Shown: positions 30,367-38,750, numbered from the stretch's first letter. The stretch: 38,889 nucleotides of DNA from JAWLGW01 sp964569055 (GCA_964569055.1 CAZMSZ010000016.1:1-38889), one strand, 5' to 3'. The notes: a model not told the origin generated them from the letters alone. Program-made: numbers and translations.

Positions 30367-33000
30367 ATGACGACGATCAGGGGACGAAGCGCGCGCTGGA
30401 TCGCGCGCGCGGCGCTCGGCGCGGGGTTGGCGAGCGGTCTGCTCGGCTGCGGGGCCGCCTACTACGGGACGGCGCTCGGCATCTTCGCCACCCAGAGCGA
30501 CAAGAAGACGATCGACCTGAGCTTCCCCGACGCGTTCCCGACCGCGCCGAGCACGCCGGGCTTCGCCACGGTCACGCTGACGGGGCAGGAGATCACGGTG
30601 GAGCGCACCGCGACCGGCGGGTTCGCGGTCGGCGGCGAGCCCACCACCGCGGTGACCGGGGACGAGGTGGCCGCGCTGGTGTTCCCCGCGGGGTACGGCT
30701 ACTCGCGCTCCAACCGGGACACGGGGACGACGATCCTGGCCGGTGACCGGCTGGTCGTGCGGATCGACGGGGACGTGAGCCGGGAGCTCACCTTCGAGAC
30801 CGGCGACGTGGCGAGCGTGGGCAGCTCGGTGGCGGACGTGATCCGCCAGAAGATCCAGGCCCTCACCCCGGTCGACAGCGACGTCGACCCGCTCGCCTAC
30901 AGCCAGTTCACGGCGACCTACGACCCCGTGACCAAGTCGTACGAGTTCGTGTCCGGCGCGCCCGGCGACCGCTCGGCCGTGGTGTTCCAGCCCGCGCCCC
31001 GTCCGGGCAGCGCCGACGCGGCGATCGACGTCGCGGCCGAGGCGACGGCCGCGCGCCTGGGGCTCGGGGTGGCGAACGGCGGGATCGAGCGGGCCGGCGA
31101 CGAGGTGGTCCAGTTCACCGTGGCCAACCGGGGCACCGACGTGATCCCGGCCGGCTCGTTGGTCGAGCTGTTCCTCTCGCGCGACAAGCTCCTCGACCGG
31201 CGGGTCGACGTCCCCTTCGGGCAGGTCGAGCTCGACGTCGCCGTGGCCGTGGGCGAGGCGCGCCGCTTCTCCTGGCGCAACGGGGGCCCGCTGCCCACCA
31301 GCCTGATCGCGAGCGACTTCCCCGCCGGCAAGCTGTTCGTGCTGTTCGCGGTCGCGCCCGTCACCAACGAGAAGCTGCTCGAGGACAACCTCACGCCGTC
31401 GCTCGACCCGGTGCAGGTCTATCCCCCGCGCGTCTCCGAGGAGGAGCTCGACTTCGCGCCCGTGCGCGCCACCTCGCCGATCGCGGCGGTGACCGGGAAC
31501 CGCTACTCCGGCGGGGTCACGATCAGCAACTTCGGCGCGCCAGTGCTCGCGTCGACCGAGATCGCGGTCGACCTCGTCCTCTCCGCCGATCGGGTGTTCG
31601 ACGAGCCCGCCGCGTTCCGCGACCCCGCCGGCGCGCTGGCGGGCCTGCGGATCAACCCCACCAACCCGAACCGCGCGGTCACGATCGTGGTGGACGACCA
31701 GGGCGCCGGCGCCCTGACGGCGTCACGCTCCGCCGACACGATCACCGCGTCGTACGCGCAGGGGAACGGGACCACCGTCGAGGACCTGATCGCCGCGCTC
31801 AACGCGGTGCCGGGCGGCCTGATCGACGCGGTCCACGACGGCGTCGGCTCCGCCGCCGGCACCGAGCTCGACGACCTGCTCGCCGCCGCCGGCGTCGAGC
31901 CGCGCGTCGCCAAGGACCTGCTCGTGACGACGCGCTCGGTGCAGTTCCCCGCCGGGCCGCGCCAGCAGCAGCGGTCGTACTCGATCTCCGGCACGTTGCG
32001 GCAGCAGGCGTTCGACCCGCTGCAGCTCCCGCTCAAGCTGTTCCCGCTGTATCGCCTCCGCCCCGACGTGCCCGACCAGGAGACGGGGAACGACGTGCGT
32101 GAGGCGTCGACCTACGTGCGCGTGTACGACCGGGCACGCAGCACGTTCGACCCGACGACCGGGGTGTTCCTCCCGACGGTCAACCCCGACGACTTCGCGG
32201 CGCTCGAGGCCGTCAGCCAGCGGCCCGTGAACGCCGGCTCGATCCGCCAGGGCCAGCAGCGCGTGTTCAGCTTCGAGGTCCCCGACGAGCTCGGGCTCAC
32301 GATCGACGAGAGCCAGCTGCTCGTGATCGTCCGCTCCGACACCTTCGACGCCCACGTCGACCTGCTCAGCTCGAGCGGCGAGTTCCTCGCGGGCTCCGAC
32401 GACAGCGCCCTCGGCGCCTCGCCGCTCCTCTATCAGTCGCTCTCGGCCAACTCCGGCAACCGGACCTTCTATCTAGTCGTGTCGCCGGCCTCGTTCGACG
32501 AGGGCGACCTGTCGGGCGCCGAGACCTTCACGCTCACGATCTCGGTCAGCCCGCGCGACCTCGACGACGCCGGGCTCACCAAGGCGGTCCCGGTCCGGAA
32601 CCTGCTCACGGCCCGCAAGCAGCGCTACGCGACGGACGCGCCGCGGGTCGAGGGCAACGTGCTGATCCCGTTCTCGCTCACCAACAGCCGCGCCGAGATC
32701 ATGCTGGCGCTCCCGGCGCGGGCGCGCGTCCGCTTCCGCACGCGCCCCGTGTTCTCGGTCGGCGTCGAGGGCGTGGTGACGGCCTTCCTCGCCGACCGCG
32801 TGCCCTCGCAGGTGGAGTTCCAGCCCGAGCTCGACCCGGCCGCGACCACGCTCGTCTACAAGCCGAGCGGCGGGACCGTCGACGCGTTCCACCAGCTCGA
32901 GGCCGGCGTGTACACGATCGCCTTCGAGGGGATCAGCGGGCAGGTCGACCCGCAGCTCCTGCGGCTCGAGGTCGACTCCGAGTTCCTGCCCGACGAGTAA
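30367..33000 (+). CDS. large lipoprotein with CARDB-like and PPC-like domains
   Basis: An 877-residue product. The start is ATG 30367, not the upstream in-frame start at 30172, because it gives a textbook lipoprotein signal: arginines, hydrophobic core, and LLGC with lipidated Cys28. GAGGAG (30349-30354) is the ribosome site, overlapping the stop of the previous gene. Domains: about 128-246, the segment shared with the giant protein (RLVVRIDG ... VIRQKIQAL ... AARLGLG); 239-352, CARDB-like (FTVANRGTD, LFLSRDKLLD); 372-588, a second CARDB-like fold interrupted at about 433-515 by a hook-IN-like insert (TIVVDDQG...VEDLIAALNAVPGG); 629-708, PPC-like (QRVFSFEVPDE, DAHVDLLSSSGEFL). The C-terminal ~170 residues are unassigned. 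Third gene of the apparent envelope operon; likely a partner of the giant protein. Confidence 0.85.
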   Translation: MTTIRGRSARWIARAALGAGLASGLLGCGAAYYGTALGIFATQSDKKTIDLSFPDAFPTAPSTPGFATVTLTGQEITVERTATGGFAVGGEPTTAVTGDEVAALVFPAGYGYSRSNRDTGTTILAGDRLVVRIDGDVSRELTFETGDVASVGSSVADVIRQKIQALTPVDSDVDPLAYSQFTATYDPVTKSYEFVSGAPGDRSAVVFQPAPRPGSADAAIDVAAEATAARLGLGVANGGIERAGDEVVQFTVANRGTDVIPAGSLVELFLSRDKLLDRRVDVPFGQVELDVAVAVGEARRFSWRNGGPLPTSLIASDFPAGKLFVLFAVAPVTNEKLLEDNLTPSLDPVQVYPPRVSEEELDFAPVRATSPIAAVTGNRYSGGVTISNFGAPVLASTEIAVDLVLSADRVFDEPAAFRDPAGALAGLRINPTNPNRAVTIVVDDQGAGALTASRSADTITASYAQGNGTTVEDLIAALNAVPGGLIDAVHDGVGSAAGTELDDLLAAAGVEPRVAKDLLVTTRSVQFPAGPRQQQRSYSISGTLRQQAFDPLQLPLKLFPLYRLRPDVPDQETGNDVREASTYVRVYDRARSTFDPTTGVFLPTVNPDDFAALEAVSQRPVNAGSIRQGQQRVFSFEVPDELGLTIDESQLLVIVRSDTFDAHVDLLSSSGEFLAGSDDSALGASPLLYQSLSANSGNRTFYLVVSPASFDEGDLSGAETFTLTISVSPRDLDDAGLTKAVPVRNLLTARKQRYATDAPRVEGNVLIPFSLTNSRAEIMLALPARARVRFRTRPVFSVGVEGVVTAFLADRVPSQVEFQPELDPAATTLVYKPSGGTVDAFHQLEAGVYTIAFEGISGQVDPQLLRLEVDSEFLPDE
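30748..31104 (+). other. domain shared with the giant protein (lipoprotein copy)
   Basis: Residues 128-246 of the lipoprotein: RLVVRIDGD, SSVADVIRQKIQALTP, FTATYDPVTKSYEFVSGAPG, SAVVFQ, then ARLGLGVANGGIERAG. The order and spacing match 26290-26667 in the giant protein, 119 against 126 residues. Confidence 0.55.
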
Positions 33001-33013
33001 GGAGCCGGCGCCC

Positions 33014-34987
33014 TCAGCGCAGCAGCCACTGCTGCAGCATGAGCGCCGTCCACAGCGCGGCGTGCTCGTCGCGGCGGCCGGCGAGGTGGGCGGCCCAGCA
33101 GGCGCGGATCGGCTCGGGGCGCAGCACGCCGGCCCTCGCCAAGGCGCTCGGCGCGAGCAGCGCCTCGGCCCACTCGCGCAGGGGGCCGCGCAGCCAGGCG
33201 GCCACCGGCCAGGCGAAGCCCGCCTTGGGGCGGTCGAGCAGGCGCGGGGGGACGTGGCGGTAGAGCACCTGCCGCAGGATCCACTTGCGCTGGCCGCCCC
33301 GCAGCTCGAGCTCGAGCGGGAGGCGCCAGGCGAGGTCGAGCACCTGCTCGTCGAGGAGCGGGACGCGGACCTCGAGCCCGACCGCCATGCTGGCCCGGTC
33401 GACCTTGGTCAGCACGTCGTCGGGGAGGTAGCCCACGAGGTCGCGCCAGGCGAGCTGCTCGGCCGGGTGGCGCAGGGCGCTCGGGAGCGCGCCCTCGAAC
33501 GCGGCGGGCGGGGCGGGCGCGCCGTCCACCAGGAGGGCGGCCGGATCGGCCCAGTGGGTGAGGAGCGCGTCGTGCAGGGCGGCGAGGTCGCGCGCGGCGA
33601 GGGCGCCGGCCAGCTTGTGCAGGCGGATGCCGGTCACGCCGCGCGCGCGGGCGGCCGCGGCCGGGCCGGGGAGGCGCGCCAGCAGGGCGTCCCAGGCCGG
33701 GGGCGACAGCGCGCGCAGGGCGCCGCCCGCCAGGCGGCGGAGGGCGCGGGGCGTGGCGCCGAGCGGGCCCGCCAGGCGCGCCGCGAGCGCGTGGCGGTTG
33801 TAGCCCAAGAACAGCTCGTCGCCGCCGTCGCCCGAGAGCGCGACCGTCACCGTGCGGCGGGCCAGCTCGCTGACCAGGAAGGTCGGCACCTGCGAGGAGT
33901 CGGCGAACGGCTCGTCGTAGAGCGCGGGCAGGCGCTCGATCGCGCGCAGCGCCTCGGCCGGGGTGACCTCGAGCTCGGTGTGGTCGGTGCCGAGGTGGGC
34001 CGCCACCGCGCGCGCGTGCGCCGCCTCGTCCCCCTCGCCGGTCGCCGCCTGGCCCGGCGCGCGCGCGGCGCCGGCGAACCCGACCGAGAACGTCTGCACC
34101 CGTCGGCCCGTCTCCGCCTGCAGGAGCGCCACCACCGCGCTCGAGTCGTAGCCGCCCGAGAGGAACGCGCCCAGCGGCACGTCCGACACGCTCTGGCGGC
34201 GCACCGCCGCGCGCAGGGTGGCCTCCAGGCGATCGGTCGCGGCCCACGGATCGGCCAGCGCAGGGTCGGGGGGCGCCGCGCGCGCGCGCGCCAGCGCCTC
34301 GCCGAGCGGGGCGAACGGGCGCAGCTCGATCCGGCCGGCGGCGTCCGCCTCCAGCGCCCAGCCGGGCGCGAGCTTGTGGACGCCGCGGTGGATGCTGCGC
34401 GCGCCGGGCACGTAGCCGCGGCGCAGGTAGCCCGCCAGGGCGCTCGGGTCGAGCGCCCCGTCCCAGGCGGGGTGCCGGCGGAGCGCGTGGAGCTCGGAGG
34501 CGAACGCGAGCGCCCCGCCCAGGCGCGCCCAGTAGAGCGGCTTGATCCCCAGCGGGTCGCGCGCCAGCGTCAGCCGGCGGGCGTCGACCTCCCACACCGC
34601 GAACGCGAACATGCCGCGCAGGCGAGGCAGCGTGGCCGCGACGCCCCAGGCCGCGCACGCCTCCGCCAGGACGCGGGTGTCCGAGTCGCCCTCGACGCGG
34701 CGACCCTCGCGCGCGAGCTCGGCCCGCAGCGCGCGGTAGTCGTACAGCTCGCCGTTGTGGCACACGACCACCCGCCCGTCGTGCGAGACCAGGGGCTGGC
34801 GCCCCGCGGGGGTGGGGTCGAGCACGGCCAGCCGGCGGTGCCCGAGCGCGAGCCCGGCCTCGGCCTGCGTCCACAGCCCCTCGTCGTCGGGCCCGCGGTG
34901 GCGCAGCGCGGCGGTCATGGCCGCCACCAGCGGACCGAGCGTCTCGGCTCGGGCCCCCGGCTCGAGCACGCCGACGATCCCGCACAT
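33014..34987 (-). CDS. asnB: asparagine synthetase (glutamine-hydrolysing), AsnB type
   Basis: A 657-residue protein that converts Asp, Gln and ATP to Asn, or an AsnB-family amidotransferase acting on another carboxylate. The start MCGIVG puts the nucleophile Cys2 at the exposed N-terminus after Met removal; the frame stays open far upstream, but only this start is functional. GGAGAG lies 6 bases before the ATG on the minus strand. The class II glutaminase part shows RHRGPDDEG (29-37), NGELYDY (78-84) and GDSDTRVL (100-107). The synthetase part has the ATP PP-loop LSGGYDSS (276-283), ALYDEPFADSS (355-365) and SGDGGDELFLGYNRH (385-399). The protein is longer than E. coli AsnB (554 residues), as in many relatives in polysaccharide clusters. 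It has a Gly/Ala-rich insert at about 308-320. Convergent with the lipoprotein gene, 13 bases between stops. Confidence 0.92.
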   Translation of the reverse strand: MCGIVGVLEPGARAETLGPLVAAMTAALRHRGPDDEGLWTQAEAGLALGHRRLAVLDPTPAGRQPLVSHDGRVVVCHNGELYDYRALRAELAREGRRVEGDSDTRVLAEACAAWGVAATLPRLRGMFAFAVWEVDARRLTLARDPLGIKPLYWARLGGALAFASELHALRRHPAWDGALDPSALAGYLRRGYVPGARSIHRGVHKLAPGWALEADAAGRIELRPFAPLGEALARARAAPPDPALADPWAATDRLEATLRAAVRRQSVSDVPLGAFLSGGYDSSAVVALLQAETGRRVQTFSVGFAGAARAPGQAATGEGDEAAHARAVAAHLGTDHTELEVTPAEALRAIERLPALYDEPFADSSQVPTFLVSELARRTVTVALSGDGGDELFLGYNRHALAARLAGPLGATPRALRRLAGGALRALSPPAWDALLARLPGPAAAARARGVTGIRLHKLAGALAARDLAALHDALLTHWADPAALLVDGAPAPPAAFEGALPSALRHPAEQLAWRDLVGYLPDDVLTKVDRASMAVGLEVRVPLLDEQVLDLAWRLPLELELRGGQRKWILRQVLYRHVPPRLLDRPKAGFAWPVAAWLRGPLREWAEALLAPSALARAGVLRPEPIRACWAAHLAGRRDEHAALWTALMLQQWLLR

Positions 34988-35033
34988 GCGCCGCTCTCCG
35001 CCCGCGCCCCGCGCCGGCGCGCGCATTCTCGCA

Positions 35034-35053
35034 CGGAGCGCGGGTGCGCTCCG
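35034..35053. promoter_or_regulatory. perfect inverted repeat between divergent asnB and TMTC-like genes
   Basis: CGGAGCGC (35034-35041) and GCGCTCCG (35046-35053) surround GGGT. This 8-base palindrome lies midway in the 105-base divergent promoter region, where an operator would be expected. In DNA this GC-rich it could arise by chance. Confidence 0.35.
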
Positions 35054-35077
35054 GATCGGGGTTCGCGCAGGATCGGG

Positions 35078-35083
35078 TACACT
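35078..35083 (+). promoter_or_regulatory. candidate -10 box, possibly leaderless transcript
   Basis: TACACT, preceded by GGG, lies 9 bases before the ATG at 35093. No Shine-Dalgarno sequence is visible before this ATG. If the box is used, the transcript starts about at the start codon. No good -35 element is seen at the right distance. Confidence 0.3.
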
Positions 35084-35092
35084 CGCCCGCCC

Positions 35093-37591
35093 ATGGCGAA
35101 GGGGAAGCGCAAGCGCAAGCCGGCTCGGCCAGCCGCGAACGCCGCCGGGAGTCCCCCCGCGCAGCGCGCCGAGGCCCAGCCGGGCGCCCCCGGCGAGCCC
35201 GCCGAGCCCGCCGGGGCGAGCGAGCCCGCGAGCTGGCTGACCGTGCCGGCGCTCGACGCGGCGGCGGGTGACAAGGACGACAAGGACGACAAGGAGCCCT
35301 CGGTCCCGGCGCGGCTCGTCTCGGGCGCGCGGGGGGGGCTGGCCTCGCCCTGGCTCGCGGCGGGCCTGGTGGCGTTCCTGGCGGCGCTGGTCTACGCCCA
35401 CTCGGTGGCGGTGCCGTTCCTGTTCGACGACGCCCCGGTGGTCACGCGCAACCGCCTGCTCTGGAGCTGGGACGCCTGGTGGGACCTGATCTGGCACCAG
35501 CCCGACCGCGCCCTGACCAACCTGACGTTCCTGGTCAACTTCCAGCTCGCCCACCTGGGGCACGCCCCGATGCAGCCGTACGGGATCGAGGACTGGTGGT
35601 CGTACCACGTCGTCAGCATCCTCCTGCACGCCGGCAACGCCGCGCTGGTGTTCGCGCTGGTGCGCGAGCTCCTGCGCGCGCTCCGGGGCGAGGTCCCCGA
35701 GCGGGCGGTCCACTGGGTCGCCCTCGGCGGCGCCGCGCTGTGGGCGCTCCACCCCGCGCACACCATGGCGGTGGCCTACATCGCCCAGCGCTACGCGCTC
35801 ATGGCGGCCGCGGCCTTCATGGGCGCGCTGGTGCTCTACCTGCGGCTGCGCCGGCGCATGGACGAGCGCGGCGGCGAGTGGGTGAGCGCCGCGCTCGCGG
35901 AGTGGCCGCTCCTGCTCGGCGCGCTCGCGGCCGCCACGGCGTGCGCGGTCACCAAGCCCAACGCGGTGGTGATCCCGGCCGCGATCCTGGGCGTCGAGCT
36001 GGTGGTGTTCCGCGCGCGGCGCCTGCCCCTGGCGCTCGCGTTCTTCGCGCCGTTCGTGCTGGGCGGTCTGGTCGCGCTCGTGGCCTACGGCGGAGACGGG
36101 GTCATGGCGCGCTTCTTCCCGGCCGAGTGCCCGACCTCCGATCGGCTGGAGTACCTGATCACGCAGGTCGCGGTGGTGCCCCGCTACCTCCACCTGTTCT
36201 TGTTCCCCTACGACCTTTGCGTCGAGCAGAGCTTCCCCGTGCTCTACGACTCGGCCGCCGGCAGCTTCACCACCCCCGACGCCCCCCTGCGCCTGGCGCT
36301 CGGGGCGCTCGCCCACGGGCTCCTGCTCGCGCTGGCCGGCCTGCTCGCCTGGCGCGGGCTGCGCCTGGTCCCGCTGGCGATCGGCTGGTTCTACCTCACC
36401 AACGTGGTCGAGTCGTCGGTGATCCCGATCCTCGACCCGATGGTCGACCACCGGATGTACCTGCCGACCGTGCTGTTCGGGGCGGCCTTCCTGGGCGCGC
36501 TGGCCCGCGCCTGGCCGAGCCTGGTCCGCCGGGCGCCCTGGGCGCGCGAGGCGGTGCCGCTCGGCGTCGTGGCGCTGGTGCTGACCCTCGCCTGCGGCAC
36601 CGTGTTGCGCGTGGTGGTGTGGACCTCGGCCACGGGGATCTGGGAGGACACGATCGCCAAGCGCCCCCACTGCGCGCGGGCCTACTCCAGCCTGGGCATG
36701 GAGCACCTCTACGCCGGCGACTGGCTGGCCGCGGTCGGTCCGATCGAGACCGCGCTCGAGCTCGGCCCCTACCACGTCGAGGGGTGGAACAACCTCGGCA
36801 AGGCGTACCTCGAGCTCGGGCGCTGGAAGCAGGCGGAGCAGGCGCTGCTGCGCGGGATCGAGGTCAACGAGGTGGTCTACTCGCCCTCGATCCCGCTCTG
36901 CTGGAACAACCTCGGGCTGGTCTACATGAAGATGGCCCAGGAGGCGCCCAACGCCCCGGCCGCGCGGGCGCTGCTCGAGAAGGCGGTGTTCCGGCTCGAG
37001 CGCGCGGTGCGGCTCGATCCGGCCTACGAGGTCGCCTACCTCAACCTCGCCAACGGCGCCTACGCGCTCATGCGCGACAGCGTGGGCGAGACCCAGACCC
37101 GCTACGCCCGCGCGGTCGCCGACGCGGTCGCCGGGGCCGAGCGGGTGGCGCTCAGGCGGGGCGGCAGCCTGTCGATCGACTCCGAGCGGCGCCGGATCAA
37201 GGCCCAGGCCCTGCTCGGCGAGGCCGAGGCGGCGTTCGAGCGGGTCGAGGCCTACCTCGAGCAGGGCCTCCGCGCCGACCTGCAGGCCGCCCTCCTGAAC
37301 GACCTCGCCGAGGCGGCCCTCGTGGCGCACGAGCGCGGGGACCCCGCGGCGCCCGCGCTCTGCGCGCGGGCGGCCGAGGGGCTCGACCGCCTGGTGGCCA
37401 GCCTGGAGCAGGACGTCCCCGCCCTGGAGTTCAGGCGCGCCCAGCTGGCGGAGGCGCTCGGCCAGGTGGACGACGCCGCGCGCCGCTACCAGCAGGCGCT
37501 GGACCGCTTCCCCCAGGATCCCCAGGCGGCCGGCGCCCGCGAGCGGCTGCAGGCCCTGCAGCAGCGCGCGACGGTGCCCGGGCCGCAGTGA
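35093..37591 (+). CDS. TMTC-like GT-C glycosyltransferase with C-terminal TPR repeats
   Basis: An 832-residue inner-membrane protein. Residues 1-80 are a charged, Ala/Pro-rich cytosolic N-terminus with a KDDKDDK tract at 61-67. About ten membrane segments follow, the first near 85-104. PFLFDDAP at 108-115 carries the paired Asp (112-113) expected at the first luminal loop of GT-C enzymes. HPAHTMAVAYIAQR at 220-233 is the TMTC/PMT-like HPxHTxxVAxIxxR signature. Three or more TPRs follow the last membrane segment (AYSSLGMEHLYAGDW, GWNNLGKAYLELGRW, CWNNLGLVYMKM). Eukaryotic TMTC proteins are O-mannosyltransferases; bacterial relatives are mostly uncharacterised and likely use a polyprenyl-linked sugar. 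The window also encodes a Thr/Ser-rich giant surface protein, a possible substrate, but that link is inference. Confidence 0.8.
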   Translation: MAKGKRKRKPARPAANAAGSPPAQRAEAQPGAPGEPAEPAGASEPASWLTVPALDAAAGDKDDKDDKEPSVPARLVSGARGGLASPWLAAGLVAFLAALVYAHSVAVPFLFDDAPVVTRNRLLWSWDAWWDLIWHQPDRALTNLTFLVNFQLAHLGHAPMQPYGIEDWWSYHVVSILLHAGNAALVFALVRELLRALRGEVPERAVHWVALGGAALWALHPAHTMAVAYIAQRYALMAAAAFMGALVLYLRLRRRMDERGGEWVSAALAEWPLLLGALAAATACAVTKPNAVVIPAAILGVELVVFRARRLPLALAFFAPFVLGGLVALVAYGGDGVMARFFPAECPTSDRLEYLITQVAVVPRYLHLFLFPYDLCVEQSFPVLYDSAAGSFTTPDAPLRLALGALAHGLLLALAGLLAWRGLRLVPLAIGWFYLTNVVESSVIPILDPMVDHRMYLPTVLFGAAFLGALARAWPSLVRRAPWAREAVPLGVVALVLTLACGTVLRVVVWTSATGIWEDTIAKRPHCARAYSSLGMEHLYAGDWLAAVGPIETALELGPYHVEGWNNLGKAYLELGRWKQAEQALLRGIEVNEVVYSPSIPLCWNNLGLVYMKMAQEAPNAPAARALLEKAVFRLERAVRLDPAYEVAYLNLANGAYALMRDSVGETQTRYARAVADAVAGAERVALRRGGSLSIDSERRRIKAQALLGEAEAAFERVEAYLEQGLRADLQAALLNDLAEAALVAHERGDPAAPALCARAAEGLDRLVASLEQDVPALEFRRAQLAEALGQVDDAARRYQQALDRFPQDPQAAGARERLQALQQRATVPGPQ

Positions 37592-37658
37592 CGTCGCTCC
37601 TCTCGGGCTGGCCCGGAGCGGGCCGGCGCCGTACAACGTCGACCCCCCGGGAGGAGCC

Positions 37659-38573
37659 GTGAGCCTGCGCGAGTTCGTGGCGCTCGGGACCTCGAGCCAG
37701 GTCCCGACCCGCTTCCGCAACCACAACGGTTACCTGCTGCGCTGGGACGGCGCCGGGTTCCTGTTCGACCCCGGGGAGGGCACGCAGCGCCAGTTCATCC
37801 TGGCCGAGGTCGCCGTCCCCGAGGTGTCGCGGATCTTCGTGACCCACTTCCACGGCGACCACGCCCTCGGCCTGGCCGGGATCGTGCAGCGCCTCTCGCT
37901 CGACCGCGTGCCCCACCCGGTCGAGGTGTTCTTCCCCAAGAGCGGCGAGGCCTACTACGAGCGCCTGATCCGCAGCACGATCTACCACCGCACCGTCGAG
38001 CTGATCCCGCGCCCGGTGGGCGGCAAGGGCGGGGTGGTGGCCGAGGACGACACGTTCGTGATCGAGGCGCACCCGCTCAAGCACTCGGTCGACACCTACG
38101 GCTACCGGATCAAGGAGCGCGACGGCCTGCGCTTCGACAAGGAGCGCCTCGGCGCCGCGGGCGTGGTCGGCCCCGCCGTGGGCAAGCTGCAGCGCGAGGG
38201 GAAGGTCGAGGTGGACGGGCAGCTGGTGAAGCTGGAGGAGGTGACCGTGCCCAAGCGCGGGGCGGCCTTCGCCTTCGTCATGGACACCCGCCCCTGCCCC
38301 GGCGCGCACGCCCTGGTCCGGGAGACCGACCTCGCCGTGATCGAGTCGACGTACCTCGAGGAGCACCGCGACCTCGCCCGCGAGCACCACCACATGACCG
38401 CCCGCGAGGCGGCCACCGTGGCCAAGGAGGGCGGCTGCCTCGGCACGCTGGTGCTGACCCACTTCTCCCAGCGTTACCCGAGCACCAAGCCGTTCGTGGC
38501 CGAGGCGCAGCAGGTCTTCCCGCGCGTGCGCGCCGTGCGCGACCTCGACCGGGTGCCGCTGCCGCGGCCCTAG
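37659..38573 (+). CDS. rnz: ribonuclease Z (tRNA 3' processing)
   Basis: A 304-residue metallo-beta-lactamase-fold nuclease that cuts 3' trailers from tRNA precursors. GTG at 37659 is the start; GGGAGGAG (37649-37656) lies close before it, and homologues begin the same way (M-S-x-R-E-x-V-x-L-G-T). Metal-binding THFHGDH spans 62-68. Other conserved blocks are GTSSQVPTRFRNHNGYLLRW at 10-29, LFDPGEGTQRQ at 35-45, QRLSLDRVPHPV, FAFVMDTRPC, IESTYLEE and the C-terminal LTHFSQRY. The sequence fits the RNase Z form common in actinobacteria and other high-GC bacteria. It has the flexible-arm region after FFPKSG. The gene begins 67 bases after the TMTC-like gene and may share its transcript. Confidence 0.95.
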   Translation: MSLREFVALGTSSQVPTRFRNHNGYLLRWDGAGFLFDPGEGTQRQFILAEVAVPEVSRIFVTHFHGDHALGLAGIVQRLSLDRVPHPVEVFFPKSGEAYYERLIRSTIYHRTVELIPRPVGGKGGVVAEDDTFVIEAHPLKHSVDTYGYRIKERDGLRFDKERLGAAGVVGPAVGKLQREGKVEVDGQLVKLEEVTVPKRGAAFAFVMDTRPCPGAHALVRETDLAVIESTYLEEHRDLAREHHHMTAREAATVAKEGGCLGTLVLTHFSQRYPSTKPFVAEAQQVFPRVRAVRDLDRVPLPRP

Positions 38574-38594
38574 CAGGAGCGGGTCCGTGGTGCC

Positions 38595-38670
38595 GCTCGT
38601 GCTCGCGTGCTCGTGCTCGCGTGCTCGTGCTCGTGCCCGTGCTCGCGTGCTCGTGCTCGTGCTCGTGCTC
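38595..38670. repeat. GTGCTC-type tandem repeat
   Basis: Degenerate array of GCTCGT (6 bases) and GCTCGCGT (8 bases). A 14-base unit, GCTCGTGCTCGCGT, occurs twice in a row at 38595-38622. The right end can fold back on GAGCACG at 38672-38678. It is not coding and not a CRISPR: there are no unique spacers. Confidence 0.8.
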
Positions 38671-38750
38671 CGAGCACGGGCCACGAGCATGGCTCACAGG
38701 CACGGGCACGGCTGACGATTCCACACGTCTCGTACGAGCTCCACTTAGGA

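Noticed and set aside
33000..33014. Bidirectional terminator between the lipoprotein gene and asnB
   Set aside because: Only 13 bases separate the stops and they contain no stem-loop or T-tract.
33062..37591. Plus-strand frame through the asnB region joined to the TMTC-like gene, and the minus-strand frame extending asnB to 37726
   Set aside because: Both are extensions of real genes into antisense of their neighbours. MCGIVG fixes the asnB start at 34987, and the MAKGKRKRK start at 35093 fits the TMTC-like gene.
38595..38670. CRISPR array
   Set aside because: Units are 6-14 bases with no unique spacers and no cas genes; it is a simple tandem repeat.
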